DNA of 64,000 nucleotides, taken from Glycocaulis sp. GTDB lineage: Bacteria > Pseudomonadota > Alphaproteobacteria > Caulobacterales > Maricaulaceae. This document shows, piece by piece, positions 15,965 through 24,806 of this stretch. The position numbers and the translations under genes are program-made. Each line of letters starts with the position of its first letter. Positions within the stretch are counted from its first letter, which is position 1. The DNA is taken from positions 62,001-126,000 of the forward strand of contig JAIUMI010000005.1 of the NCBI GenBank assembly GCA_022565665.1, written 5' to 3'. The notes beneath the pieces were generated by a model, which was not told the origin of the DNA, searched no databases, and saw only the letters and a program-made list of their open reading frames with translations.

Positions 15965-16377
15965 CGCCTGGAGATAACGAAGGACTGCCCGTGCACGATC
16001 CGCACCGGCACATAGCCCAGCGAAGCCGGAGCAACAAAGTGCTGCCGGCGCGCGTCCCAGCGCACATCGGTGATCCAGACCTGGTACGTCCTGACACCCC
16101 TCATGCGTTCGGCCCGCGAGGGAACATAGTAGAACGAGCCCGGCGCACAGCGCAGAGTGAAACTGCGCTGACGTGACCAGCGGGAATGGTAGCGGCCGCG
16201 CTGCTCACGATAGCCGCGCAAGGGCGCGCAGTCCTGCGCATTGACCACCAGATAGCTCTGCGTGGCATGCCCGACGCGCAAGCTGTTCCAGTGCTGGGCT
16301 TCTGCCGCAGGGGCGCTGAGCGCCATCGCGCCGAGCGCGAGACCTGCGGCGAGGGCATAGCGTGCTGCCTTCATCAT
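15961..16377 (-). CDS. Hypothetical secreted basic protein
   Basis: The 138-residue product has a clear signal peptide (MMKAARYALAAGLALGAMAL, cleavage near AEAQ) and a basic, aromatic-rich mature part with two Cys residues (AQDCAPLRGY and LRCAPGSFYY) that could form a disulphide. It is rich in Arg, Tyr and His. I do not recognise the family. It is monocistronic by position, sharing its stop tetranucleotide CTAG with phzF-like and facing away from the protease gene across about 200 bases. Confidence 0.7.
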   Translation of the reverse strand: MMKAARYALAAGLALGAMALSAPAAEAQHWNSLRVGHATQSYLVVNAQDCAPLRGYREQRGRYHSRWSRQRSFTLRCAPGSFYYVPSRAERMRGVRTYQVWITDVRWDARRQHFVAPASLGYVPVRIVHGQSFVISRR

Positions 16378-16585
16378 CTTGCCAACCTTTCTGAACGCGT
16401 ATCCATCCCTCGCCTTGCGAGCCGATATTCGCGCCGGTGCCGTGAACAGGCACTGGCCGCGGCCTTCACGAAGGGTTCAGCAAGCTGAACGCAGCCTGGC
16501 GCAACTGGTCAGGTGACGCGCCGGACATAACATGCAAGGTATCAGACCATTGGGGACGGCATCGTTCTTTGGGGGAGTAATGTTG

Positions 16586-17938
16586 ATGCGGGCAATACTT
16601 GCAGGTCTGGTCGTGGCAGGCGGGCTGCTGGCGGGCGCTCTGGCACTGGGCGGGCTGTCCGCCGATGGGGATCGCGTGGCTCATCAGGTCTCGCAGCCAC
16701 GTATTGAACCGGGCGATCCGACGGTGCTGTCCTCGCGCGACTATACCCGCATCCTGCAGCGCTATCAGAAGCCCGACCCGGCCGCTCCGGCCACGGGACG
16801 CAGCGAGGTCAGCTATACCGGCGATGATAGCTGCCGCCATGCCAATGACGGGGAATGTGACGAGCCGGGCATCGGTACCGGCGCCTGCCCCGCCGGGACC
16901 GATTATTCCGATTGCTGGCGTATTGCCACCGGGCAGGAAGATGATAGCTGCCGCTGGGCCAATGACGGGGAGTGCGACGAGCCGGGCTTTGGCACCGGCG
17001 CATGTACGCAAGGCACTGATGTGTCCGATTGCGGCGACATTGCCCATCTGCGCTTCCGTAACGATAGCTGCGAGTTTGCCTTTGACGGGGTGTGCGACGA
17101 GCCGGGTATCGGCACGGGCCGCTGCCCGGCGCGCACCGACCGGTCAGACTGTGTGGGCCGGGAGCGCCCGCTGACCATCAACGATCATTTCTTCGGCCAT
17201 GATGACCGGGTGCTGATGGACCGCAGCGCGTTTCCCTGGAGCGTGATCGGCACGATCAATGCCGACCGCGGTGGCGGGTGTACGGCAACGCTGGTCGCGC
17301 CCGATGTCATCGTGACGGCGGCACACTGCATTCACCGCGAGGGCCGCCTGCATGCGGGCGGCATCTTCACCACCGGGCATGGCCTGCCCGGCGGCCCCTT
17401 CACGGCGCGCGCCATAGACCATCTGATCGATGCGGAATGGGATCATGACCGCTTCTCGCAGACCGACGAGATTGACGGCACGGACTGGGCGCTATTGCGC
17501 CTGGACCGGCGGCTGGGCGATGAGCTGGGTTATGTCGGCGCAATCGACCTTGTTGCCGACCGGGGTGAGCGCGAGGCACAGAATGCGCGCATCTGGCAGG
17601 CCGGCTATTCCTGGGATACGGGCGACAATCTCTCGGGCAATGAGGATTGCCGGATTCTCGCCGCCTATCCGGACGATACCATGTCTCATGACTGCGATAC
17701 GACGCGCGGGGATTCCGGTTCGCCTTTCATGATTCACGAGAATGGCGAGTGGCAGATCGTGGCGACCGATTCCAATTTCCGGCGCAATCCGGATGGGCCG
17801 TTCATCTATATCGCCTCCCGGTCGAGCCGCTGGGTCCATCTGCTCGATGATTTCGCAGCCGGGCGCATCGGCGCGGGCGGTGTGCGCCCGCAGGGCCCCG
17901 GCAAGCCGGAAGCGGCAAGACCGATCAAGGAAGACTGA
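16586..17938 (+). CDS. Secreted trypsin-like protease with three Cys/Asp repeats
   Basis: The 450-residue protein has a signal peptide or N-terminal anchor (MRAILAGLVVAGGLLAGAL), then three 31-residue repeats at residues 80-110, 119-149 and 159-189 with pattern DSCxxAxDGxCDEPGxGTG and a final TDxSDC. Each has four Cys and many acidic residues, like Notch-type or calcium-binding modules. A chymotrypsin-fold domain follows with His247 in VTAAHC, Asp300 in GTDWALLRL and Ser377 in GDSGSP, so it looks active. GGGGGAG eight bases upstream supports this ATG over earlier in-frame ones. Confidence 0.85.
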   Translation: MRAILAGLVVAGGLLAGALALGGLSADGDRVAHQVSQPRIEPGDPTVLSSRDYTRILQRYQKPDPAAPATGRSEVSYTGDDSCRHANDGECDEPGIGTGACPAGTDYSDCWRIATGQEDDSCRWANDGECDEPGFGTGACTQGTDVSDCGDIAHLRFRNDSCEFAFDGVCDEPGIGTGRCPARTDRSDCVGRERPLTINDHFFGHDDRVLMDRSAFPWSVIGTINADRGGGCTATLVAPDVIVTAAHCIHREGRLHAGGIFTTGHGLPGGPFTARAIDHLIDAEWDHDRFSQTDEIDGTDWALLRLDRRLGDELGYVGAIDLVADRGEREAQNARIWQAGYSWDTGDNLSGNEDCRILAAYPDDTMSHDCDTTRGDSGSPFMIHENGEWQIVATDSNFRRNPDGPFIYIASRSSRWVHLLDDFAAGRIGAGGVRPQGPGKPEAARPIKED

Positions 17939-17948
17939 CTCCGTCCGG

Positions 17949-18971
17949 TCAGAACTCCCGCACGATCGAGATATCGGTGCGCGTATCGCCCCGCAGAAAG
18001 CCGGGATTGGGATCGAACTCGTGCCGGTAACGGTATTGCAGGCGCAGTGACCACAGATCACTGAGTGCCGAGTTGAGCCCGAATAGCTGGTCGGCCCGGC
18101 TGTTCTCGCCGAGCAGCAGGCTGGATTCAGAGGTGAAGCTCAATGTCTCGGTCAGCTGCAGGGCGATGTCCGAGCCCAGATCAAGCGCGCCATTGGTCTG
18201 GGTGCCGTTGCCCGGCTCGCCCACGAAACGCGCACCGGGGCTGATCCGTACAATCCAGGTGCGGGCCGGATTGGTCAGCACGCGGTAACCGACCCCGAGA
18301 CCGAGAAAGCCGGTCCAGTCGAAGCTGGACAACCGGTCCTGCTCGTAATCACCTGCCGCGAAATAGGTAAAGCGCTCGCCCGCTTCACGCTCGCCGCGCA
18401 GACGGGTGCGCAGATTGTCCCGGCCCACCACGTTATTCACTTCGGAGTACGCGTAATCGATGTCGGCGCGGAAGCCCCACTGGGCCAGCTCACGGCGCAC
18501 CTGTACGCCGAGTGTGTAATCCTCACGCGAGGTATTGCCGGAATCAAAGCGCACACCGAGGCTCACCCGGCCGTTCCAGAGATCGGACTGGCCTGCCGCC
18601 GCGAGCCGGGCCAGCCACCAGGGCGCCGTCACGACGCCGTTGATGAGGCTGTAATCCTCATCATCCTCGGCGCCGGTCTCAGCCAGTTCGGCCGGTTCTT
18701 CGTCCTCGTCCGGCGCGGGGTCCATGCCCAGCGCGGCCCGGGCCGCCTCGCCTTGGCCAAACGCTTCGGAGGCGGCAAGGATCTGTTCGGGTGTATGGGT
18801 GAGCGATACCAGACTCACCGCCTGTGCAAAGCGCTGCGGACTGTCCTGCGCGGCGGCCTGCAAGAGACCGGAGAGCGCTTCGGGCAAGGGCTCATCAGCG
18901 AGCGCCGTGGCGGTGCCGAGACTCAGCGCAAGCGCGCCGGCACAGGCGCGCGTCAACAGGACAGAACGCAT
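17949..18971 (-). CDS. DUF481 family outer-membrane protein
   Basis: The 340-residue protein has a signal peptide (cleavage near ATALADEP), an Ala/Glu-rich region of about 90 residues including an acidic stretch of Asp and Glu, and a DUF481 domain with alternating beta strands (SLGVRFDSGNTSREDY, FTYFAAGDYEQDRLSSF, YRYRHEFDPNPGF). It ends in Phe as outer-membrane barrels do. DUF481 members such as YdiY are thought to be salt- or acid-inducible barrels; substrate is unknown. It converges on the protease gene with ten bases between stops. Confidence 0.82.
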   Translation of the reverse strand: MRSVLLTRACAGALALSLGTATALADEPLPEALSGLLQAAAQDSPQRFAQAVSLVSLTHTPEQILAASEAFGQGEAARAALGMDPAPDEDEEPAELAETGAEDDEDYSLINGVVTAPWWLARLAAAGQSDLWNGRVSLGVRFDSGNTSREDYTLGVQVRRELAQWGFRADIDYAYSEVNNVVGRDNLRTRLRGEREAGERFTYFAAGDYEQDRLSSFDWTGFLGLGVGYRVLTNPARTWIVRISPGARFVGEPGNGTQTNGALDLGSDIALQLTETLSFTSESSLLLGENSRADQLFGLNSALSDLWSLRLQYRYRHEFDPNPGFLRGDTRTDISIVREF

Positions 18972-19106
18972 CGGCTTAAACTCTCCTCACACTCGCTCGC
19001 GGGGGCGGATAGCGGCGCGCTGCACTGTTGAGGGGTTCAGGCAGACGCAAACCTGTTCTAGCCTGACGCAGTTGCCCGCGCCAATTGCCAGATGGAGTTC
19101 GGTTGC

Positions 19107-19832
19107 ATGTCCGGTTCAGCTGACGAGTTTTCCTCCGCCAAACGCTATGACGAGACCGGCCCGCTTATCCCTGAATGGGCGGCCAAGGCCTATCTCATCG
19201 TCTCCATCTTCGCCGCACTCGCCTATCTGGTGCTCAGCCAGATGATGGGAGCGGGCGTACAGCTCGCTCTTGTGAAGGTGACCGGCATCGTGCTGCTGGC
19301 CGGCTATGCCTTCTTCAGCAAATCGCCTCTGCTGGGGCTTGCGCTTCTGCTGTCGGCGGGCGGGGACTTCTCGCTGGACCTTTCCCCGCCACAGCTCGAG
19401 GCCGGGATCGGCTTTTTCGGCGCGGCCCATCTGGTCTATCTCGCCATATTCGCCGGCTTCATCATGAAGGATGGCTGGCGCAAGGACGGGCTGGTGCTCG
19501 CCCTGGCTCTCATCGCCTATGGCGTTGCCATGTTCGTCTGGCTCAATCCGGGCATGGGCGCGCTGCTCGTGCCCGCCAGTGCCTATCTGGCCATCATCCT
19601 TCTCATGGTGATCGCCGCCGCGCTGGTGAAGGGGCCGCGCCTCATTCTGCTAGGCGCCCTGCTCTTCCTCATCTCCGACAGCATGATCGCCGCGCGCCTG
19701 TTCCGCGAGACACTGGTCTTTGACGGGCTGGACTGGGGCGGGGTGGCTGTCTGGATCACCTATTTCGGCGCCCAGCTCTGCCTTGCGGTCGGCATAGTCC
19801 GGCGCAAGACGGCCATGGAGGCGGCGGGTTAG
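19107..19832 (+). CDS. YhhN/TMEM86 family membrane protein
   Basis: The 241-residue protein has about eight hydrophobic helices and the layout of the YhhN family, including the acidic segment SAGGDFSLDL and a later LFLISDSMIA containing the conserved Ser-Asp. Eukaryotic TMEM86 homologues are lysoplasmalogenases, which cleave vinyl ether lysolipids; activity of the bacterial protein is not assured. I use the ATG at 19107 with GGAG nine bases upstream instead of the in-frame ATG at 19092. Its stop is the outer arm of a palindromic terminator shared with rpoH. Confidence 0.85.
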   Translation: MSGSADEFSSAKRYDETGPLIPEWAAKAYLIVSIFAALAYLVLSQMMGAGVQLALVKVTGIVLLAGYAFFSKSPLLGLALLLSAGGDFSLDLSPPQLEAGIGFFGAAHLVYLAIFAGFIMKDGWRKDGLVLALALIAYGVAMFVWLNPGMGALLVPASAYLAIILLMVIAAALVKGPRLILLGALLFLISDSMIAARLFRETLVFDGLDWGGVAVWITYFGAQLCLAVGIVRRKTAMEAAG

Positions 19833-19856
19833 GGGAGCGGCCAGCGGCCTCCCCTA
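19830..19856. terminator. Bidirectional terminator built on both stop codons
   Basis: TAGGGGAG at 19830-19837 pairs with CTCCCCTA at 19849-19856 around an eleven-base GC-rich loop. The first TAG is the stop of the YhhN gene and the last CTA is the reverse-strand TAG stop of rpoH, so the hairpin arms contain both stops. No T-run follows. Confidence 0.5.
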
Positions 19857-20741
19857 AGCAGCCACCAGCCCGCGTTCGGCGGCAAGGCGCTTCATTTCGG
19901 CCTGCAGCTTTTCAAACGCGCGCACCTCGATCTGGCGGATGCGTTCGCGGCTGACTCCATACACCTCGGCAAGGTCTTCCAGCGTCTTGGGCTCTTCGGC
20001 CAGACGCCGTTCCTCGATGATGTGACGCTCCCGCTCGTTCAGGTCCGCCATGGCCTCCTGGAGGAGGGTCATGCGGGTTTCGAACTCATCGCTCTGGACG
20101 AGGTTTTCTTCGGCGTCATCGGCGTCATCATCGGCCAGCCAGTCCTGCCATTCGGCCTCGCCATCGGCACGCATGGGCGCATTAAGCGAGGCATCCGGGC
20201 CGGACAGGCGCCGGTTCATCGACACCACATCATCATGGGTCACACCAAGCTTGGTGGCGATGGATTCCACCTGATCGGGGTGCAGATCGCCTTCTTCCAG
20301 CGCCTGCATCTGGCTTTTCATGCGGCGCAGATTGAAGAACAGCTTCTTCTGCGCAGCCGTCGTGCCCATTTTCACAAGGCTCCACGAGCGCAGGATGTAT
20401 TCCTGGATGCTGGCGCGGATCCACCACATGGCATAGGTGGCGAGGCGGAATCCCTTGTCCGGGTCGAACTTCTTGACCGCCTGCATCAGGCCCACATTGC
20501 CCTCCGAGATAACCTCGGCGATCGGCAGGCCGTAGCCGCGATAGCCCATGGCGATCTTGGCCACCAGGCGCAGATGGGAGGTGACGAGCTTGTGGGCGGC
20601 TTCGGAATCCTCATGCTCGACCCAGCGCTTGGCCAGCATGAATTCCTCGTCCTTTTCCAGCATCGGAAACTTGCGGATCTCGGAGAGATACCGCGACAGC
20701 CCGCCTTCGGGCGAGAGCGATGCCAGTTGCGTGGCGTTCAT
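19854..20741 (-). CDS. rpoH: RNA polymerase sigma factor RpoH (sigma-32)
   Basis: RpoH directs RNA polymerase to heat-shock promoters. The 295-residue protein has sigma region 2 (HKLVTSHLRLVAKIA; GNVGLMQAVKKFDPDKGFRL; ATYAMWWIRASIQEYI), the RpoH-specific box QKKLFFNLR at residues 131-139 and a region 4 helix-turn-helix with TLEDLAEVYGVSRERIRQIE near 255-273. The length is normal. An AGGGAGG precedes the ATG. Alphaproteobacteria often have two rpoH copies and only this one is visible. A likely target, hsp20, lies about 9 kb away. Confidence 0.96.
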   Translation of the reverse strand: MNATQLASLSPEGGLSRYLSEIRKFPMLEKDEEFMLAKRWVEHEDSEAAHKLVTSHLRLVAKIAMGYRGYGLPIAEVISEGNVGLMQAVKKFDPDKGFRLATYAMWWIRASIQEYILRSWSLVKMGTTAAQKKLFFNLRRMKSQMQALEEGDLHPDQVESIATKLGVTHDDVVSMNRRLSGPDASLNAPMRADGEAEWQDWLADDDADDAEENLVQSDEFETRMTLLQEAMADLNERERHIIEERRLAEEPKTLEDLAEVYGVSRERIRQIEVRAFEKLQAEMKRLAAERGLVAA

Positions 20742-20982
20742 GTCTCAATAGCCTCCCTTGAAGACCGCGAGGGGCAAACCCCGTCCCTTTCGCGATGCTC
20801 CCCGCTTTGCATGTGCAAAACGCGAAAGTCCCATTTAGGAACGGCGGAGCGCTAGCGCGAGGGGTAAAGGCGCTTTTTCTCTATTCCCCTGCATCATAAC
20901 GCGCCTGCAGGGGCGATGTCGCGTGACAAACTGGCAAGACTGGCTTGCCATCCGCGCGCCAGTGCCCCTATCGCTCTTCTTC

Positions 20983-21507
20983 ATGAAAACAAACGTCACC
21001 ATACGCAGGGCGGTTCCCGGAGATGGCGAAGCGCTGGCACTGATCGGCGCGGCGAGCTTTCTGGAATCCTATGCCGGTGTGGTGGACGGAGCCGGGATCA
21101 TCCGCCATTGCGCGATGAAGCATGCACCTGCCGTCTATGAGGCCGCGCTGGCCGATCCGGCGCAAAGCCTTTGGCTGGCGGAGATGGCGCCGGGCAGCGC
21201 CCCTGTGGGTTATCTCCACCTTGCGCCGCCTGACCTGCCGGTCAAGGCTGCACCCGGCGATATCGAGATCAAGCGCATCTATGTGCTCTCGCGCCTGCAT
21301 GGCATGAGACTAGGCCGGCAACTCATGGAAACGGCGGTGGAGCACGCCCGCGCAAGAGGCCATGCGAACCTGCTTCTGGGCGTCTACAAGGGCAATGAAC
21401 GCGCGCTCGCCTTCTATGGCCGCATGGGATTTGAAGCCCTAGGCGAGCGCCAGTTCGATGTCGGCGGCAGCGTCTATTGCGACTGGATCATGGGACGGGC
21501 GGTCTAG
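20983..21507 (+). CDS. GNAT family N-acetyltransferase
   Basis: The 174-residue protein is a GNAT acetyltransferase: an N-terminal strand VTIRRAVPGDGEALALI, the acetyl-CoA motif A as IEIKRIYVLSRLHGMRLGRQLM (with the R-x-x-G-x-G/A-like loop RLHGMRLG), and motif B NERALAFYGRMGFEALGERQF. The substrate is unknown; the class resembles those acting on small molecules or protein N-termini. Open frame extends upstream to about 20923, but the ATG at 20983 gives the family N-terminus. Confidence 0.85.
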   Translation: MKTNVTIRRAVPGDGEALALIGAASFLESYAGVVDGAGIIRHCAMKHAPAVYEAALADPAQSLWLAEMAPGSAPVGYLHLAPPDLPVKAAPGDIEIKRIYVLSRLHGMRLGRQLMETAVEHARARGHANLLLGVYKGNERALAFYGRMGFEALGERQFDVGGSVYCDWIMGRAV

Positions 21508-21576
21508 GAACTTCCGCAGGCCTTGCAGGGAAACGTCAGGGCCGTTCCCTCGTGCTTGACGCACCAGCTATTCGTA

Positions 21577-21597
21577 GATAAATATTATCCATGATAA
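21577..21597 (+). promoter_or_regulatory. Tandem GATAA/TTATC operator before the Rrf2 gene
   Basis: Three alternating half-sites are spaced exactly eight bases apart: GATAA (21577), TTATC (21585) and GATAA (21593), each separated by three bases, forming two overlapping perfect palindromes. They lie 10 bases before the Rrf2-family start codon and downstream of a TTGACG at 21556-21561 that could be a -35 element. Position suggests an autorepressor site. Binding is inferred. Confidence 0.55.
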
Positions 21598-21606
21598 GGG
21601 GTTGCA

Positions 21607-22113
21607 ATGAAACTCAGCGACGGCGTCGAACAAGCCATTCACAGCGTCACGATGATGGCCGGTCTTTCCGCTGACGGGGTGCTGTCGGCTGCATCGCTGG
21701 CGGAGTTTCACGGCGTCTCGGCGAGCTATTTGCTCAAGCATCTGCAGGCGCTTTCCGGCGCCGGCATTCTTGAGGCGATCCCCGGTCCCAAAGGGGGTTA
21801 TCGCCTGGCGCGCCCGCCGGAGCGCATCACGCTGCTTGATATCGTCTTGGCGGTAGAAGGGCCCGGTCCGGCGTTTCGATGCAAGGAAATCAGGCGCCGT
21901 GGACCCAACCCGCCCCCGGCCCGGCTGCTCACCGAACCCTGCAGCATCAATGTGGCGATGTTGCGCGCCGAGAACGCCTATCGGGCTGAGCTTCGGCGCG
22001 TCAGCATCGCGGACATCCTGTCGGACCTTGTCGCGATCGATGACGGTACGATTGCCGCCAGAAGCTGCCGGTTCTTCGAAGCCAATGAACGAATCCCAGG
22101 CAAGAAAGCCTGA
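21607..22113 (+). CDS. Rrf2 family transcriptional regulator
   Basis: The 168-residue protein has the Rrf2 winged helix (LAEFHGVSASYLLKHLQAL as recognition helix region, then GPKGGYRLARPPERITLLDIV). Rrf2 proteins such as IscR and NsrR sense iron-sulphur or redox state. Here cysteines occur at 92, 112 and 154, not at the compact CX5-7CX5-7C spacing of IscR, so a classical cluster is doubtful, though redox sensing by thiols is possible. It is followed by an AhpD-like gene 41 bases away, its likely target, and preceded by a tandem palindrome. Confidence 0.85.
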   Translation: MKLSDGVEQAIHSVTMMAGLSADGVLSAASLAEFHGVSASYLLKHLQALSGAGILEAIPGPKGGYRLARPPERITLLDIVLAVEGPGPAFRCKEIRRRGPNPPPARLLTEPCSINVAMLRAENAYRAELRRVSIADILSDLVAIDDGTIAARSCRFFEANERIPGKKA

Positions 22114-22153
22114 CGCAATGACAACGTCCACACCGCGAACAGGGACAGGTGAG

Positions 22154-22618
22154 ATGACAGCACGTTTTGATTTTTCGAAGATGGCTCCGGACGCCTTTGC
22201 GGCGGTGCTCGCGCTCGACACTTATGTCAGGGAAGGCAGCGGGCTGGATCATCGGCTTGTTCATCTCATCAAGATCCGCGCGTCACAGATCAATGGATGC
22301 GCCTATTGCGTGGACATGCATGTGAAGGAAGCCCGCAAGGACGGGCTTGGCGAACAGTGGATCAACCTGATCTGCGTCTGGCAGGAATCCCCTGTCTTCG
22401 ACGCCCGGGAACGAGCGGTTCTCGCCTGGACCGAGGCGCTGACCAATATTGCGCAAACACGTGCGCCCGACGCAGATTTCGAACCATTACGCGCCTTCTT
22501 TTCAGACGCCGAGATCACGCGGCTGTCGGTAGCGATTGGCACGATAAATATCTGGAACCGCCTCGCCGTGGGGTTCCGTTCCCAGCACGCAGTGGACGCG
22601 GCAGAAAAAGCCGCCTGA
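22154..22618 (+). CDS. Carboxymuconolactone decarboxylase/AhpD-like protein
   Basis: The 154-residue protein belongs to the alkylhydroperoxidase-like CMD family. The catalytic CxxC is present with its His: Cys49 and Cys52 in INGCAYCVDMH with His56, following the IKIRASQ helix, which points to a thiol peroxidase or disulphide reductase role. I choose the ATG at 22154 because MTARFDFSKMAPDAF matches typical N-termini and AGGTGAG lies just upstream; an ATG at 22118 is the alternative. It probably forms an operon with the Rrf2 regulator and answers oxidative stress. Confidence 0.88.
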   Translation: MTARFDFSKMAPDAFAAVLALDTYVREGSGLDHRLVHLIKIRASQINGCAYCVDMHVKEARKDGLGEQWINLICVWQESPVFDARERAVLAWTEALTNIAQTRAPDADFEPLRAFFSDAEITRLSVAIGTINIWNRLAVGFRSQHAVDAAEKAA

Positions 22619-22800
22619 CAGACCGTATGCTCCTGCTCTGGGCGAGGCCATGGCGCATCAGGCGGCGCGGCTCGCGGACCGGTCTATGTAGACGCATCCT
22701 TGAGGCCTTCAGGGAACCACCCAGGCTTTTCAAGCGTAGGTTTCACGGGCGGGGCGTTGTCAGCGCCCCTTTCTTCGCTAGCAGAAAGAGGAGCCAGCCC

Positions 22801-22932
22801 ATGGAAAAGAAAACCGCAACCGAAGCCCGTCAGGGCGAGCCCTCACCCGGTCACATGGTCCGCCACGCGCTTATCGGTGGCATCGTACTGGCCGTCATTG
22901 CCGTTGTTGCGGCCTATATCTGGATTTTCTAG
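22801..22932 (+). CDS. 43-residue single-pass membrane protein
   Basis: A 43-residue ORF starts MEKKTATEARQGEPSPG and ends with a hydrophobic helix (LIGGIVLAVIAVVAAYIWIF) that runs to the stop. An AGAGGAG sits about nine bases upstream of the ATG. It has the form of small alphaproteobacterial membrane proteins with a charged cytoplasmic head and one C-terminal helix. The function is unknown. The preceding 180 bases hold no supported gene, and the convergent chemoreceptor gene ends 42 bases downstream. Confidence 0.6.
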   Translation: MEKKTATEARQGEPSPGHMVRHALIGGIVLAVIAVVAAYIWIF

Positions 22933-22974
22933 CGGCACAACGCCCCGGCAAGAAAACCCACCTGATGCGTGTCC

Positions 22975-24651
22975 TCAGGCGGCCTTGATGCCCGATACGA
23001 AGCGGGTCATCTGCGCTTTGAGCTCTTCGGAGCGCTGATTCAGCGTTTCGCACGCCCCCAGGAGATCGCCCGAAGCGCCTTTATTGCCATCGGCGATCTG
23101 GTTCAGCTCCTCGATGGTGGAGGCAATCTGACCGGCACCGGCGGCCGCTTCCTGAATGGCGCGGGCTATATCGCTGGTGGCCGCACCCTGCTGCTCGGCT
23201 GAGGCGGCGACGCCGCCCGCCAGCACATCAAGATCCCCGATCCTTTTCACGATATCGGCGATACGGTTCACCGCCTCACCCGTCGCGGCCTGGATGGCGC
23301 TCATCTGCGCCTCGATATCGCCAGTCGCTTTCGCCGTCTGGTCGGCCAGCGCCTTCACCTCGCTGGCAACCACCGCAAAGCCCTTGCCCGCTTCACCGGC
23401 GCGCGCCGCTTCAATCGTGGCGTTCAGCGCCAGCAGATTGGTCTGCTCGGCAATGCCCTGGATCAGCACCACCACTTCGCCCACCTGCTCGGCATTGGTG
23501 GCCAGTGTGCGCACATCGGCGTCGGTGGCCTGGGCCTGATTGACCGCTTCGCCGATCAGGGCCGAAGCTTCGGAGATCTGGCGGGAAATCTCCGCAATCG
23601 AGGCTGACAGCTCTTCAGAGGCGGTCGCAACCGATTGCACATTGGCAGAGGTTTCTTCTGATGCCACGGCAGCGGAGCTGGACTGTTCGGTGGTACGCTG
23701 CGCATTGCCATTGACGGTGCTGGCGGCCTCGTAGACGCGGCTGGCAGCGGCGAACACATCTTCCAGCATGGAGCCGACTTCCGCTTCGAAGCGGTCAGCC
23801 GTTTCGATCATGGTGCGGCGCTGGGCCTCGCGCTGACGCTCCTCGCTGGCGGCCTGTTCGGCCTTCATGCGTTCGGCATCGCTCAGCGCATCGCGCAGCA
23901 CGGCGACGGTGGACCAGAGCGTACCGATCTCGTCCTTGCGCCTATTGTCCGGCAGTTCGACTGCAAGATCGCCCTTGGCGACGCGTTCCAGCACGCCGGT
24001 CACGCCGGTCAGCGGGCGGCTGATCTGGAAGATCGCCACATAGAGAGCGAAGGCAAGACCACCCAGAACACCCAGCACTGCAATCGAGCTCAGCAGGATC
24101 AGGCGGGAGGTGAAGAAGCTTCCGAGTTCGGCCTCGATCGCGTCGAGCTGCGCCCTGTCGCGCTGCACCATCGCATCAATCTCTTCCTGATAGGCGCGCC
24201 GGTTGGTGCGGTTGTCCATATTGTTGCCCTGCTCATTGGCAAGCGCGGGATCAATAGCGCCAAGGCGCACGGTCTCGGTACGGAAGGTGCGGAACTCGGC
24301 TGAACGACCTACCACAGCCTCAAACAGGGCGCGTTCCTCGCCGCTGGCTGGCACCAGAGTGCTCCATTCGGCCAGCAGGGCGTCGATCTGGTCGAGCCGG
24401 CGTATCAGACCCTGGCCGAACGGGGCGGCTTCCTCGGTAGTGCGTGAGGCGTAAATGCCGCGCGCTTCCATCACGACGCCGGTGACCAGACGGTTTAGAT
24501 GCTGGCCGTTATAGGCGCGCGTCGCCGCGTTCTCGTAGGCGGCCACGCGGGTGTTGTAGGCCTGCATGGTCTGGATGCCGAGACCGGCCAGAATGACCGA
24601 CACGACGCTGACAACGCCGACAGCGGCAATGATCTTGGTCCGGATGCCCAT
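22975..24651 (-). CDS. Methyl-accepting chemotaxis protein
   Basis: The 558-residue chemoreceptor has a membrane helix near residues 6-28, an extracytoplasmic helical sensor domain to about 185, a second membrane helix, a HAMP domain ([18 protein letters not shown]) and a signalling domain whose hairpin tip shows [18 protein letters not shown]. The C-terminus lacks a CheR/CheB tether pentapeptide of the NWETF type. I start at MGIRTKII because GAGGAG lies eight bases before it; the frame extends six codons further. No che genes are adjacent, so it probably feeds a distant array. Ligand is unknown. Confidence 0.93.
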   Translation of the reverse strand: MGIRTKIIAAVGVVSVVSVILAGLGIQTMQAYNTRVAAYENAATRAYNGQHLNRLVTGVVMEARGIYASRTTEEAAPFGQGLIRRLDQIDALLAEWSTLVPASGEERALFEAVVGRSAEFRTFRTETVRLGAIDPALANEQGNNMDNRTNRRAYQEEIDAMVQRDRAQLDAIEAELGSFFTSRLILLSSIAVLGVLGGLAFALYVAIFQISRPLTGVTGVLERVAKGDLAVELPDNRRKDEIGTLWSTVAVLRDALSDAERMKAEQAASEERQREAQRRTMIETADRFEAEVGSMLEDVFAAASRVYEAASTVNGNAQRTTEQSSSAAVASEETSANVQSVATASEELSASIAEISRQISEASALIGEAVNQAQATDADVRTLATNAEQVGEVVVLIQGIAEQTNLLALNATIEAARAGEAGKGFAVVASEVKALADQTAKATGDIEAQMSAIQAATGEAVNRIADIVKRIGDLDVLAGGVAASAEQQGAATSDIARAIQEAAAGAGQIASTIEELNQIADGNKGASGDLLGACETLNQRSEELKAQMTRFVSGIKAA

Positions 24652-24806
24652 GGTTAATTCTCCTCGCATTTCACACCAGCTATCGGGCTGTTTGGATAAA
24701 ATTATTCTAAACCATGCGAACCGTGCCGCACTGCAGCAACGCCGGCCCGGCAGGGCGCGGCAAAGGGCAGGTGACGAATCTGTGCGTGTCCGGCTAGCCT
24801 CGCGCC

